Positions 29,381-37,707 of a stretch of 64,000 nucleotides of DNA are shown in pieces. The stretch's first letter is position 1; each line of letters starts with the position of its first letter. A model generated the notes under the pieces. That model did not search any database, was not told where the DNA came from, and was given only the letters and a program-made list of their open reading frames with translations. Origin of the DNA: JAHBNG01 sp039028975 (GTDB lineage: Bacteria > Chloroflexota > Anaerolineae > Caldilineales > Caldilineaceae); contig JBCCHB010000070.1 in assembly GCA_039028975.1 (NCBI GenBank), positions 18,869-82,868 of the forward strand, in the 5' to 3' direction. The position numbers were made by a program, and so were the translations under genes.

Positions 29381-29443
29381 GTGCGATGCACGGGGTTTCT
29401 GGGTATCACTATCGAAACAGGATTCTCCCCCGTGCGTTGTACT
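29381..29443. repeat. Imperfect inverted repeat (hairpin)
   Basis: Two 16-base arms, the left ending GATGCACGGGG and the right beginning CCCCCGTGCG, pair at 13 of 16 positions around about 35 bases. No T-run. Possibly a remnant mobile element or RNA structure. Confidence 0.4.
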
Positions 29444-29473
29444 TGGAACGCTCATGATTCTACTTTCTCTTCT

Positions 29474-29650
29474 TCAACCATCTGTTCGTCTTTCCATCTG
29501 ATCGATGATTCGCTTCATTGTCTTCAACGCTCCTAGTATTTTTCGGATGTCCGCTGCTTGTAACCCGTTGTAATGGACAGCATATTCCTCTCCCTGTAGT
29601 ACCACAAAATGCCAGTTGAGGTCTCTCCCATAGGCTCCTAAACCGGTGTG
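29474..29650 (-). pseudogene. Small gene remnant
   Basis: The minus-strand frame from 29650 to the TGA at 29474-29476 reads like protein (YGRDLNWHFVVLQGEEY, GLQAADIRKILGALK, MKRIIDQMERR) but has no ATG near its beginning and is cut by a stop directly upstream. The nearest start is a GTG at 29603-29605 (43 codons). Probably the 3' fragment of a decayed gene. Family not recognised. Confidence 0.35.
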
Positions 29651-30111
29651 TTACTTTGATTAAGTATCTGAGCGGCGATCGGGGTAATCATTAATTGCCC
29701 AAGGGGGTCATTAGACGACTCCTGCTCTTTCTTACTTTATCATATTCGGCTAAAACCCTACCACAATACCATAATTTAGATGTGTGTAAATTTATTCTGG
29801 CACCACCTAACAGATAGCTTACGCCTATCAGCCATCTTTTGAGACAATTTTGAAAGCTCGTCACTGAGAATTTAAAGATAAAATGGATAAATTCACATAT
29901 CCAACGCACAGTAGACTGCAATTGGGCCATTATCTGCGAATCGCAATCACCAAAGTATGGTCAGATTCAACTATCAGGATCGACATCATATCAGCCAAGA
30001 CATTCGTGGTCTTTAGATTGTTGCTTCATAAGTCTGAGGACATCGATTTTATCTCAAAAATGTGAATAATCCAGCATTGCAGTTGACTGAATTTCAGTAA
30101 CCGAGGGAAGT
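29651..30111. other. AT-rich region without a gene
   Basis: 461 bases, AT-rich, upstream of the large secreted protein. I see nothing beyond the likely promoter and the ribosome site GAGGGA just before 30112. Confidence 0.45.
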
Positions 30112-33100
30112 ATGCCGTACAAGAAGTACTCATTTCTGTTGGCGTTGCTCTTTACCACACTAGCTATCGTCACCGCATCATCTACGCTTCAAGGGCAGGG
30201 GACAGATTCAGAAATCTACTTACCATTAATCAACAGCGGCGGACAAGTCTCCTCCAACCTGTCTCTATCCCCCGAATGTACATCCGACCTTTACAAAGAA
30301 CTGTCTCAGATCAGCATCCATACCGACGATCCGCGGCTGGAAGTGCACAGCGCTCTCTTGGCGAAATGTAACGCCGAGCTATTGCAACGCTACGAGGCGG
30401 ACGATACGCGCGCCTCTCAGGCTGACCGAACGATTGCGCCTCTCGAAGGGCTGATAAACTTTGAGACACCCCACGTCCATCCTATGGATTTGACGCCAGA
30501 CGGCCAGACCTTAGTGGCTGTCAATATTGCTGCTCATCAGATTGAGGTCTATCAGGTCTCTGGAACGACGTTGCTGCATCAACAGAGCATTCCGGTCGGC
30601 CTGGATCCTGTTTCGGTGCGGGCCAGGACCAATAGCGAAGTATGGGTCGTTAACCACGTTTCGGACAGCGTGAGCATCGTCGACCTGAACCAAGGAACCG
30701 TAGTACAGACCTTGGATACTGACAATGAGCCAGCCGATGTCGTCTTTGCTGGTACTCCCCAGCGGGCTTTTGTAACGGCCTCCGAAGCCAATGCCATCAA
30801 CGTCTACGAGGTGGGCAATCTCAACGCGGCCCCTCAAACTGTCAGCATCTTTGGCGAAGATCCTCGCAGCTTAGCCGTAAGCCCAAATGGGCAGACCGTC
30901 TACGCCGCCATATTTGAATCGGGCAACAACACAACCATTCAAGGGGAGGGAGAAGACGCGACCATCGTCCGGAGGAACTCTTTGGCCGACAATGACGTAG
31001 CCATCATCAATGCCAATACCCTGAGCGTACAGTTCCAATCTGGCCTCATGACCATGAATATGGCCTTGGGCGTCAATCCGGCTACCAACGACATTACCGT
31101 GGTTGGTACGGAGTCCCTCAATGAGATAGCGCTAGAGCCAAACATCAACGGGGTCTTCTTACGGGTCCGCATGGCGTCCTTTCCTCAGGGAGGCAGCGTC
31201 CAGACTCGGGATCTCAACCCTCATCTCAACTACAGCAGTTCGACTGTGGCCCAAAGCGTTCGGAACCAATCCATTGGTGACCCGCGCGGCATTGCCTGGC
31301 TTAACGACGGCAGCCAAGCATTCATTACTGGCATGGGATCCAATAACGTCATCGTCGTCAATCAGCAGGGCATTCGCCTAGGTCGAATTGAAGTGGGAGA
31401 GGGGCCAACGGGCATTGTCCTCAAAGCGAGTGCGAACCTGGGCTTTGTGATGAACAAATTCTCTGGCTCGATTTCAATCATCAACTTGAATTCACTTCAG
31501 GAGATTAACGAAGTGCCTTTTGATGATCCTACACCGGCAGTCATTAAAAATGGTCGATCCTTTCTCTATGATACGCATCAGACGTCAGGATTGGGCCACG
31601 TCTCTTGTGCCTCTTGTCACGTCGATGCGCGGGCCGATCGGCTGGCCTGGGATCTTGGAGATCCCAACGGGCCGTCTGTCTCTGTACCGGAAGCCAGCAA
31701 TAGCCTTCCTGGCGGTCTAACGGGGAATACCATAAGCGTCCCAGCATTGAAAGGGCCGATGGTTACCCAGTCCCTGCAAGACATCATGGAGCATCCCTTA
31801 TTGCACTGGCGTGGCGATCGGGCTGACCTGAGCGAATTTAACCCAGCCTTCCAGAATCTTATGGGGGACGATGAACAGCTCACGGCAGCAGAGATGCAGG
31901 CGTTTGGTCAATTTTTGGACACCATCTGGCTTCAGCCCAACCCCTATCGCAATCTGGATGATTCAAGACCCAACACGGTAACATTGCCCGACGGTAGCAC
32001 GGTCACCTCTGGTTCACTCAATGCGTTGCGGGGGAATAACAGCAACTCGAACAACTGCTTGGCCTGCCACTCGGGCCAGGGCAACGCCACCCGTAATTTT
32101 GGCGTCAATGACGAGATAGGCTCGGAGATTATTGCGCCTGCTTTCCCTGGTTTCTATGACAAAATTGGCTTCTCCTTTGGCACGTCCGGCTTTGGATTCT
32201 TCCACACCGGAGAAGCCGATCTGAATCGGGCCGCCCGCGTCACCGTTAGCGAAAGCAGCGATGATTTTCTGGCCGAGTTACTGACCATCGGTGGACCATC
32301 AGGGCCACTGACGGGAGCTGAACAGCGCCAAGTGCCTCATGCAGGCGTGGGGAAACAGCTCACCATCAATGGTACGCCAACATCGGCCCAGAACAACCTC
32401 CTCAATCAGTTCAAGAACATTGCCCAATCCAGCTCCTTTGCTGCACTCATGGCAAAAGCTAAGCATAATGGGTTGCAACGAGGCTTTGTCTACTTAGGCA
32501 ATGATAACTTTCAGAGTGACCGCCAAGCAGAGCAGATATCTCTTACCCAACTGCTCAATACCAGCAATGGCGCAGTTACCTTTACGCTGGTTGCTGACGG
32601 TATGGAGACTCGTCTAGCACTGGATAGCGATTTGGATGGTATCTTCAATGGAGACGAAGTTCTCACTATTGGATTCATCAGTGATCAACAGGATGAGATC
32701 GGCACATCCGTGAGCCTTACCGTACAAGCCAACGACCCAGATGGTGATCCGCTGACCTTTAGCGCGAATGGGTTGCCCTTGGGATTGAGCATCAACACTA
32801 ATTCCGGCGTTATTTCTGGTGCGCCCAATACGCTAGGGTTCTTCAACGTCACAGTTGCGGTCAATGACAATACTGGCGAATCGGCTAGTACATCTTTCAA
32901 TTGGACCATTAACCGACCCATCGGCACCCTTTTCTTCGATAATTTTGAGAGCGATACGGGCTGGACTCGTAACCCCAACGGAAGTGACAGCGCATCAACC
33001 GGCTTGTGGGAACGAGCTGATCCACAATCGACTTCCAGCGGGGGGACAACGCTCCAGTTAGGGAACGCCTTCAGCGGTGCTAACTGCTTGGTAACTGAGG

Positions 33101-35391
33101 GAACAGCGGGGTCATCAGTTGGTACGAATGATGTGGATTCGGGTACGACGTCTATTCGTTCGCCAGCGATCAGTTTGCCATCGGCGACACCCATCGAACT
33201 CTCATTCCACTACTACTTGGCCCATCTGAACAACGCAACAAGCGCAGACTTTTTAAGGGTTAAGGTGGTTGGCAATAGCACGACAACGATTCTAGAAGAG
33301 TTGGGCGCGTCTGACGCCGACGCTGGTGCTTGGGAACAGGCCGTGGTCAGCTTGGATAGTTTTGCTGGCCAGACCATTCACCTGCTCATCGAAGCGGCCG
33401 ATGCAGGGAGTGGCAGCCTCATCGAAGCGGGGGTAGATGATGTTCGGCTGACAGCACCCATCAATGTACCACCTCAGCTAACATCGCCTGGAAATCAGGT
33501 CAATACCGTCAATGAACCCGTTAATCTGACTGTCTCGGCCACAGATGCCGATGGTGATAGCTTGACCTATAGCGCTAGCGGGCTGCCTAATGGGCTTGGT
33601 ATCAATAGCAACAATGGTGCCATTTCGGGTAGCGCCACCACCGAGGGTAGTTTCAACGTGACCCTCACCGTCGTGGATGGCAATGGCGGTTCGGACAGCG
33701 CCTCCTTCGTCTGGACGATCAGCCCGCAGGTGAATGGGTCAGCCATACAGCTACATGCCAGAGGGTCTGCCGGTGGGGAAGTGATGGAACTGCTAATTGA
33801 CGGCCAATTTGTTCAAAGTTGGATCGTAACGACCAACCTCCAAGTCTTTGCCTACACCCATAATTCAACGGTAACGGCAGGCCAAATCCGCGTTGCGTTT
33901 ACCAATAATGGCCGAGATCCGGTAACCAATGCGGATCGGAATTTAATTGTGGATAAGATCTCTGTAGATGGTACCGATCATGAAACCGAAGCCGCCAGCG
34001 TAGAGGGCTTTGGTGTTTGGACGGGTAGTAACTGTACAACGGTCGCCTTCCATCAGAATGAGGTACTTGCCTGTAATGGCTACTTCCAATATGACAGCAG
34101 CCCGATTACAAGCTGCGGTAGCCTAGTTCAGGAGGCCGAGGCGGCGCAACTAGGTGGAAACTTCGTCATTGGGAATGATGGGAACGCAAGTGGGGGCCAA
34201 TTTATCAGAGTACCCAACGGTGATGGAAACCAATGGAATGGGCCTAGTGCAGATCGAGCTGACTTCTGTTTTGATATTACTACAGGCGGAACATACCGGC
34301 TTCTGGGGACCGTTCTCGCCACGAGCGGGGGCAACAACTCCTTCTATGTGACGATTGATGGAGCGCCAACTGAGGGGTATCTCTGGGATACCGTCATTGA
34401 TGCCGCCAACTATATGGACGATTACCTCAGCCAAAGAGGTGGAGCCGATCCACTCGAGTTCAACCTCGGGCAGGGTGAGCATACCATTACCATCTTTGCC
34501 CGCGAAGATGGCACCATTCTAGACAAAGTCGCGCTTGAGCTGGTCAATGAAGAACCGCCTCTCGTCAACTGTAATGGCCTCAATCGCGAAGCCGAGGAAG
34601 GCATATTGCGTGGTGGATTCGTTACCGGAAATGATGCCAACGCCAGCGGCGGTCAATACGTTCACCTGCCCAATGGCACAGGGAACAACCTGAATGGTGC
34701 TACAGTTGCCGATCAGGCCGAGTACTGCTTTACTGTTCCAACGGCAGGCACCTATCTGTTGGAAGGAACCGTCCTGGCTACCAGTGGTGGAAATAACTCC
34801 TTCTATGTGACAGTCGATGGTCAACCGGCCACTGGTTATCTCTGGGATACGGCTGTCAATGCCGCTTCATATATCCAAGACTTTGTCAGCAACCGTGGCG
34901 TGGCTGATCCAGTTCAGCTAACGCTGAATGCAGGCGAACACACGGTCATCATATACCCTCGCGAAGATGGCACCATCTTAGATAAGCTAGCGCTGCTTGA
35001 AGCCAATAATCTAGCGCAAGCGAGCCAGCATACTTTAGAGGATCAGCCCAATGACAATGCACTCTATGGAACCTTGCTCGTGCCCCAATTGGTGAGCCAA
35101 GAGCCAAATATTGCCGAACTTCAGGTCTCTATTCTGAACGCTACCTCTTCCGAAGTCGTTGTGACAACCGAGACAAGCAATACCGGCAAATACTATGTCG
35201 ATGGTCTTCCAGATGGGAACTATCACGTACAGATTGAGGTTAAGCTGTTGGATGGTTCGGCCGTGCGTCTAACCCAACAGGTGAGCATGATGGACCAAGG
35301 CAAAACCGAAGCGTCCTTTGATTATCCTGTTGCTATGGAGATTGAGGGAGGTGGTCAACGAAACTACCTCTTCCTGCCCCTGATAGAGTAG
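30112..35391 (+). CDS. Giant secreted diheme beta-propeller protein with Ig-like and carbohydrate-binding-like domains
   Basis: 1759 residues. A signal peptide (about 1-28) is followed by a YLPLI motif near residue 40. Residues about 120-480 form a YVTN-type propeller (VSPNGQTVYAAIF, VVNHVSDSVSIVDL, IAWLNDGSQAFITGMG). Two c-type haem sites follow, CASCH (499-503) and CLACH (649-653), in a region like cytochrome c peroxidase/MauG. Then come an EF-hand-like DSDLDGIFNGDE, a putative Ig domain (about 860-935), a jelly-roll-like segment (940-1110), a second Ig domain (1119-1205), and two near-identical carbohydrate-binding-like domains starting at about 1340 and 1491 (EAExxxLxGxFVxGNDxNASGGQ). The C-terminus ends FLPLIE. 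An extracellular redox enzyme or polymer-degrading protein is inferred. Confidence 0.88.
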   Translation: MPYKKYSFLLALLFTTLAIVTASSTLQGQGTDSEIYLPLINSGGQVSSNLSLSPECTSDLYKELSQISIHTDDPRLEVHSALLAKCNAELLQRYEADDTRASQADRTIAPLEGLINFETPHVHPMDLTPDGQTLVAVNIAAHQIEVYQVSGTTLLHQQSIPVGLDPVSVRARTNSEVWVVNHVSDSVSIVDLNQGTVVQTLDTDNEPADVVFAGTPQRAFVTASEANAINVYEVGNLNAAPQTVSIFGEDPRSLAVSPNGQTVYAAIFESGNNTTIQGEGEDATIVRRNSLADNDVAIINANTLSVQFQSGLMTMNMALGVNPATNDITVVGTESLNEIALEPNINGVFLRVRMASFPQGGSVQTRDLNPHLNYSSSTVAQSVRNQSIGDPRGIAWLNDGSQAFITGMGSNNVIVVNQQGIRLGRIEVGEGPTGIVLKASANLGFVMNKFSGSISIINLNSLQEINEVPFDDPTPAVIKNGRSFLYDTHQTSGLGHVSCASCHVDARADRLAWDLGDPNGPSVSVPEASNSLPGGLTGNTISVPALKGPMVTQSLQDIMEHPLLHWRGDRADLSEFNPAFQNLMGDDEQLTAAEMQAFGQFLDTIWLQPNPYRNLDDSRPNTVTLPDGSTVTSGSLNALRGNNSNSNNCLACHSGQGNATRNFGVNDEIGSEIIAPAFPGFYDKIGFSFGTSGFGFFHTGEADLNRAARVTVSESSDDFLAELLTIGGPSGPLTGAEQRQVPHAGVGKQLTINGTPTSAQNNLLNQFKNIAQSSSFAALMAKAKHNGLQRGFVYLGNDNFQSDRQAEQISLTQLLNTSNGAVTFTLVADGMETRLALDSDLDGIFNGDEVLTIGFISDQQDEIGTSVSLTVQANDPDGDPLTFSANGLPLGLSINTNSGVISGAPNTLGFFNVTVAVNDNTGESASTSFNWTINRPIGTLFFDNFESDTGWTRNPNGSDSASTGLWERADPQSTSSGGTTLQLGNAFSGANCLVTEGTAGSSVGTNDVDSGTTSIRSPAISLPSATPIELSFHYYLAHLNNATSADFLRVKVVGNSTTTILEELGASDADAGAWEQAVVSLDSFAGQTIHLLIEAADAGSGSLIEAGVDDVRLTAPINVPPQLTSPGNQVNTVNEPVNLTVSATDADGDSLTYSASGLPNGLGINSNNGAISGSATTEGSFNVTLTVVDGNGGSDSASFVWTISPQVNGSAIQLHARGSAGGEVMELLIDGQFVQSWIVTTNLQVFAYTHNSTVTAGQIRVAFTNNGRDPVTNADRNLIVDKISVDGTDHETEAASVEGFGVWTGSNCTTVAFHQNEVLACNGYFQYDSSPITSCGSLVQEAEAAQLGGNFVIGNDGNASGGQFIRVPNGDGNQWNGPSADRADFCFDITTGGTYRLLGTVLATSGGNNSFYVTIDGAPTEGYLWDTVIDAANYMDDYLSQRGGADPLEFNLGQGEHTITIFAREDGTILDKVALELVNEEPPLVNCNGLNREAEEGILRGGFVTGNDANASGGQYVHLPNGTGNNLNGATVADQAEYCFTVPTAGTYLLEGTVLATSGGNNSFYVTVDGQPATGYLWDTAVNAASYIQDFVSNRGVADPVQLTLNAGEHTVIIYPREDGTILDKLALLEANNLAQASQHTLEDQPNDNALYGTLLVPQLVSQEPNIAELQVSILNATSSEVVVTTETSNTGKYYVDGLPDGNYHVQIEVKLLDGSAVRLTQQVSMMDQGKTEASFDYPVAMEIEGGGQRNYLFLPLIE

Positions 35392-35405
35392 GGGAATAGC
35401 AACTA

Positions 35406-35432
35406 CCCAGCTCTCTCCTGGAGGGAGCTGGG
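35406..35432 (+). terminator. Hairpin after the giant secreted protein
   Basis: CCCAGCTC (35406-35413) pairs with GAGCTGGG (35425-35432), with further pairing inside, 14 bases after the stop codon. No T-run, so a weak or factor-dependent terminator. Confidence 0.5.
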
Positions 35433-35596
35433 ATAAGTCGGCCCCAGGGAAATAAATCCCCCAGCGTATTCCCAGGAAGGACGGTAGAAATCTGATGTGA
35501 CCCGAGTATTTGTAGCCCTTTCGAGAATGCTCTCACGATTTCAGTGGGTACTTTACATTCTGGAACCACCTAACCCTGGAAGCGAGGGGAAATATC

Positions 35597-35706
35597 TAGC
35601 CCTGAGCGCGTTGCACTGTTCAAGCATTGTTTTAAGTACGAATCTATCTTTGCTTGGTCACAGGTGCTAGCGCCCACAGTGCAACGCACTCTATGTCTCT
35701 AGGGCT
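35597..35706. repeat. Long imperfect hairpin element upstream of the sulfatase
   Basis: A perfect 12-bp inverted repeat GCGTTGCACTGT (35608-35619) and ACAGTGCAACGC (35676-35687), flanked by a further pair TAGCCCT/AGGGCT, gives a stem-loop of about 110 bases. It holds no ORF. It could be a MITE-like element or a regulatory RNA structure. The core GCGTTGCAC also occurs at the integron attC end at 58924, but the R/L box layout is absent here. Confidence 0.55.
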
Positions 35707-35801
35707 GAGGTGCCCCCGCTACAAATTGACAGAGTGTTCAGATAGGTAATGTTATGATAGCATGGTAGGTGCAAATCATTCATACCAAAGGAGAACGAAT
35801 T

Positions 35802-37445
35802 ATGAACACCTCTGCATCAGGTTCTACATCAGCTTCTACCAACAACACCTCACGCCCCAATATCATCGTGATCCTGGTCGATGATATGGGCTTTTCGGAC
35901 ATTGGCTGCTTTGGCTCCGAGATTCAGACCCCTAATTTGAACAAGTTGGCGCGCAACGGCGTACGCAACACCCAACATTACAACTGCGCACGTTGCTGCC
36001 CTACTCGTGCATCCTTGCTAACTGGCCTCTATCCCCATCAGGCCGGCGTAGGACACATGGTAGGGAACCGGGGAACCCCTGCCTATCAAGGCTACCTACG
36101 AGATGATTGTGTCACCATAGCAGAAGCCCTGAAGGCCGATGGCTACCAGACGTTGATGTCGGGTAAGTGGCATGTGGGTGGTACCTACAAACCGACTTCG
36201 CCCGAGACATGGGAGCCGGGCACTGCCGAACATCCCATGCCTCTTAATCGGGGATTTGATCGCTTCTTTGGTACATTAGAGGGTGCAGGTAGCTTCTTTC
36301 ATCCTTACACAGTTATGGAAGGGACAGCCACCGACGGCTGGAACTTTATAGCCGATAAGAAAGGGCAGGTGTCCGAGCAGGACTTCTTCTACACCGATGC
36401 TATCTCCAACAAAGCATGTGAGATGATTGAAGAGGCTTCTCACAGTGAGGATCCTTTCTTCCTCTATATTGCCCATACCGCGCCCCATTGGCCTCTACAC
36501 GCCTTGCCAGAAGATATTGCCAAGTACGAGGGGACTTACCGCAACGGCTGGGACGCCCTACGTACGGCTCGACATGAAGAGTTGAAGGGGATGGGCGTGC
36601 TGGATTCTAAGTGGGAAATCACACCTCGTGATGAGACAGCCCGAGCTTGGGAAGATTCACTGAACCATGAGTGGGACGATATCCGCATGGCCGTCTACGC
36701 GGCTCAGATCGACCGCATGGATCAAGGTGTGGGCCAAGTGGTGGACAAACTAGCTGAGTTGGGTGAACTGGACAACACCCTGATCCTCTTTATGTCTGAC
36801 AATGGGGGCTGTGCCGAATTTTTGGCCGAAGATGGCAATACGGCTGAACGCTATGCCTACCATACGGCTGACGGAGAACCAATCCGAGTGGGCAATATTG
36901 TTAACATGCGACCTGGTGGTCCAGATACGTTTATGAGCTATGATCTGCCTTGGGCCAACGCATCCAACACACCCTTCCGCCTCTACAAGCACTGGGTTCA
37001 TGAGGGAGGAATCTCCACGCCGCTGATTGCCCACTGGCCAGACAAAATTCCTGGTGGCAACCGCTTAACCCACCAGCCTACCCACGTTGTGGATATTATG
37101 GCCACCTGCCTGGACGCGGCAAGCGCGCCCTACCCCAAAGAGCACAACAGTAACGACATTCAACCATTGGAAGGTGAGAGCTTCCTACCCCTGTTGACCG
37201 ATGGCCATATGACCCGTGAAAGACCTATCTACTGGGAGCACGAGGGCAACAGGGCCGTCCGTCAGGACGAGTGGAAGATCGTCTCCAAGTACCCCGGGGC
37301 TTGGGAGCTATATAATATGGATGATGACCGTACAGAACTGACAGATCTTATTGAGAAAAACAAATCTCTTGCCGCTACGTTAACTGAGCAATACGACGTT
37401 TGGGCAGCACGCTGTGAAGTTCGAGAATGGCCGCTTGGAAGTTGA
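35802..37445 (+). CDS. Arylsulfatase (formylglycine-dependent)
   Basis: 547 residues from ATG 35802, preceded by AAGGAG (35788-35793); an upstream GTG at 35769 lies before that site and is rejected. The alkaline-phosphatase-fold sulfatase opens with NIIVILVDDMGFSDIGCFG (calcium-binding Asp pair). The signature CCPTRASLLTGLYPHQAG gives the formylglycine Cys65 in CxPxR. SGKWHVGG, TAPHWPLHALP, MSDNGGC and PLIAHWP are the usual later motifs. No signal peptide, so either cytoplasmic or exported another way. A Cys-type sulfatase needs a formylglycine-generating enzyme, which is not in this window. It hydrolyses a sulfate ester; the substrate is unknown. Confidence 0.93.
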   Translation: MNTSASGSTSASTNNTSRPNIIVILVDDMGFSDIGCFGSEIQTPNLNKLARNGVRNTQHYNCARCCPTRASLLTGLYPHQAGVGHMVGNRGTPAYQGYLRDDCVTIAEALKADGYQTLMSGKWHVGGTYKPTSPETWEPGTAEHPMPLNRGFDRFFGTLEGAGSFFHPYTVMEGTATDGWNFIADKKGQVSEQDFFYTDAISNKACEMIEEASHSEDPFFLYIAHTAPHWPLHALPEDIAKYEGTYRNGWDALRTARHEELKGMGVLDSKWEITPRDETARAWEDSLNHEWDDIRMAVYAAQIDRMDQGVGQVVDKLAELGELDNTLILFMSDNGGCAEFLAEDGNTAERYAYHTADGEPIRVGNIVNMRPGGPDTFMSYDLPWANASNTPFRLYKHWVHEGGISTPLIAHWPDKIPGGNRLTHQPTHVVDIMATCLDAASAPYPKEHNSNDIQPLEGESFLPLLTDGHMTRERPIYWEHEGNRAVRQDEWKIVSKYPGAWELYNMDDDRTELTDLIEKNKSLAATLTEQYDVWAARCEVREWPLGS

Positions 37446-37524
37446 TGGTTGATAGAGGATGGGGGGATAGTTCTAGTCGTCGCCTTCTATAATGGTAAGT
37501 TGTGATAGTTTAGAGCGATGCAAC

Positions 37525-37648
37525 GTAGACCGTCCCTTCGGCTCCGCTCAGGACATGCCTTGCAGGGCGGTGGACGCCGATTGTCCCGTGGGTGTAACTT
37601 GAAATCGGTCAGTCGGGCTATCTTTCCCACCCAAAATGGACGGGCTAC
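37525..37648 (+). repeat. MITE-like element, copy 2
   Basis: 124 bp from GTAGACCGTCC to GGACGGGCTAC; the ends are inverted repeats matching at 10 of 11 positions. Copy 1 lies inverted at 8507-8603. The 27-bp length difference is almost fully explained by a 24-bp insertion at 37536-37559. No ORF. It fills most of the gap between the sulfatase and the permease fusion. Confidence 0.72.
37536..37559 (+). repeat. 24-bp mini-insertion, copy 1
   Basis: 24 bases of the form CTTCGGCTCC..CTCAGGACA.GCC sit in the MITE-like element exactly where copy 1 of that element (8507-8603) has none. A second member of the same family interrupts the IS91-type transposase at 63478-63501. Confidence 0.7.
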
Positions 37649-37707
37649 CCTTATCTGTCAATACTTCGGTAACACTGTACTAACTCCAAAATGAACGAAG
37701 TTAGCTG

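Noticed and set aside
35597..35706. Solo attC site upstream of the sulfatase
   Set aside because: It has one continuous 12-bp stem and lacks the R/L division with spacers and an unpaired base.
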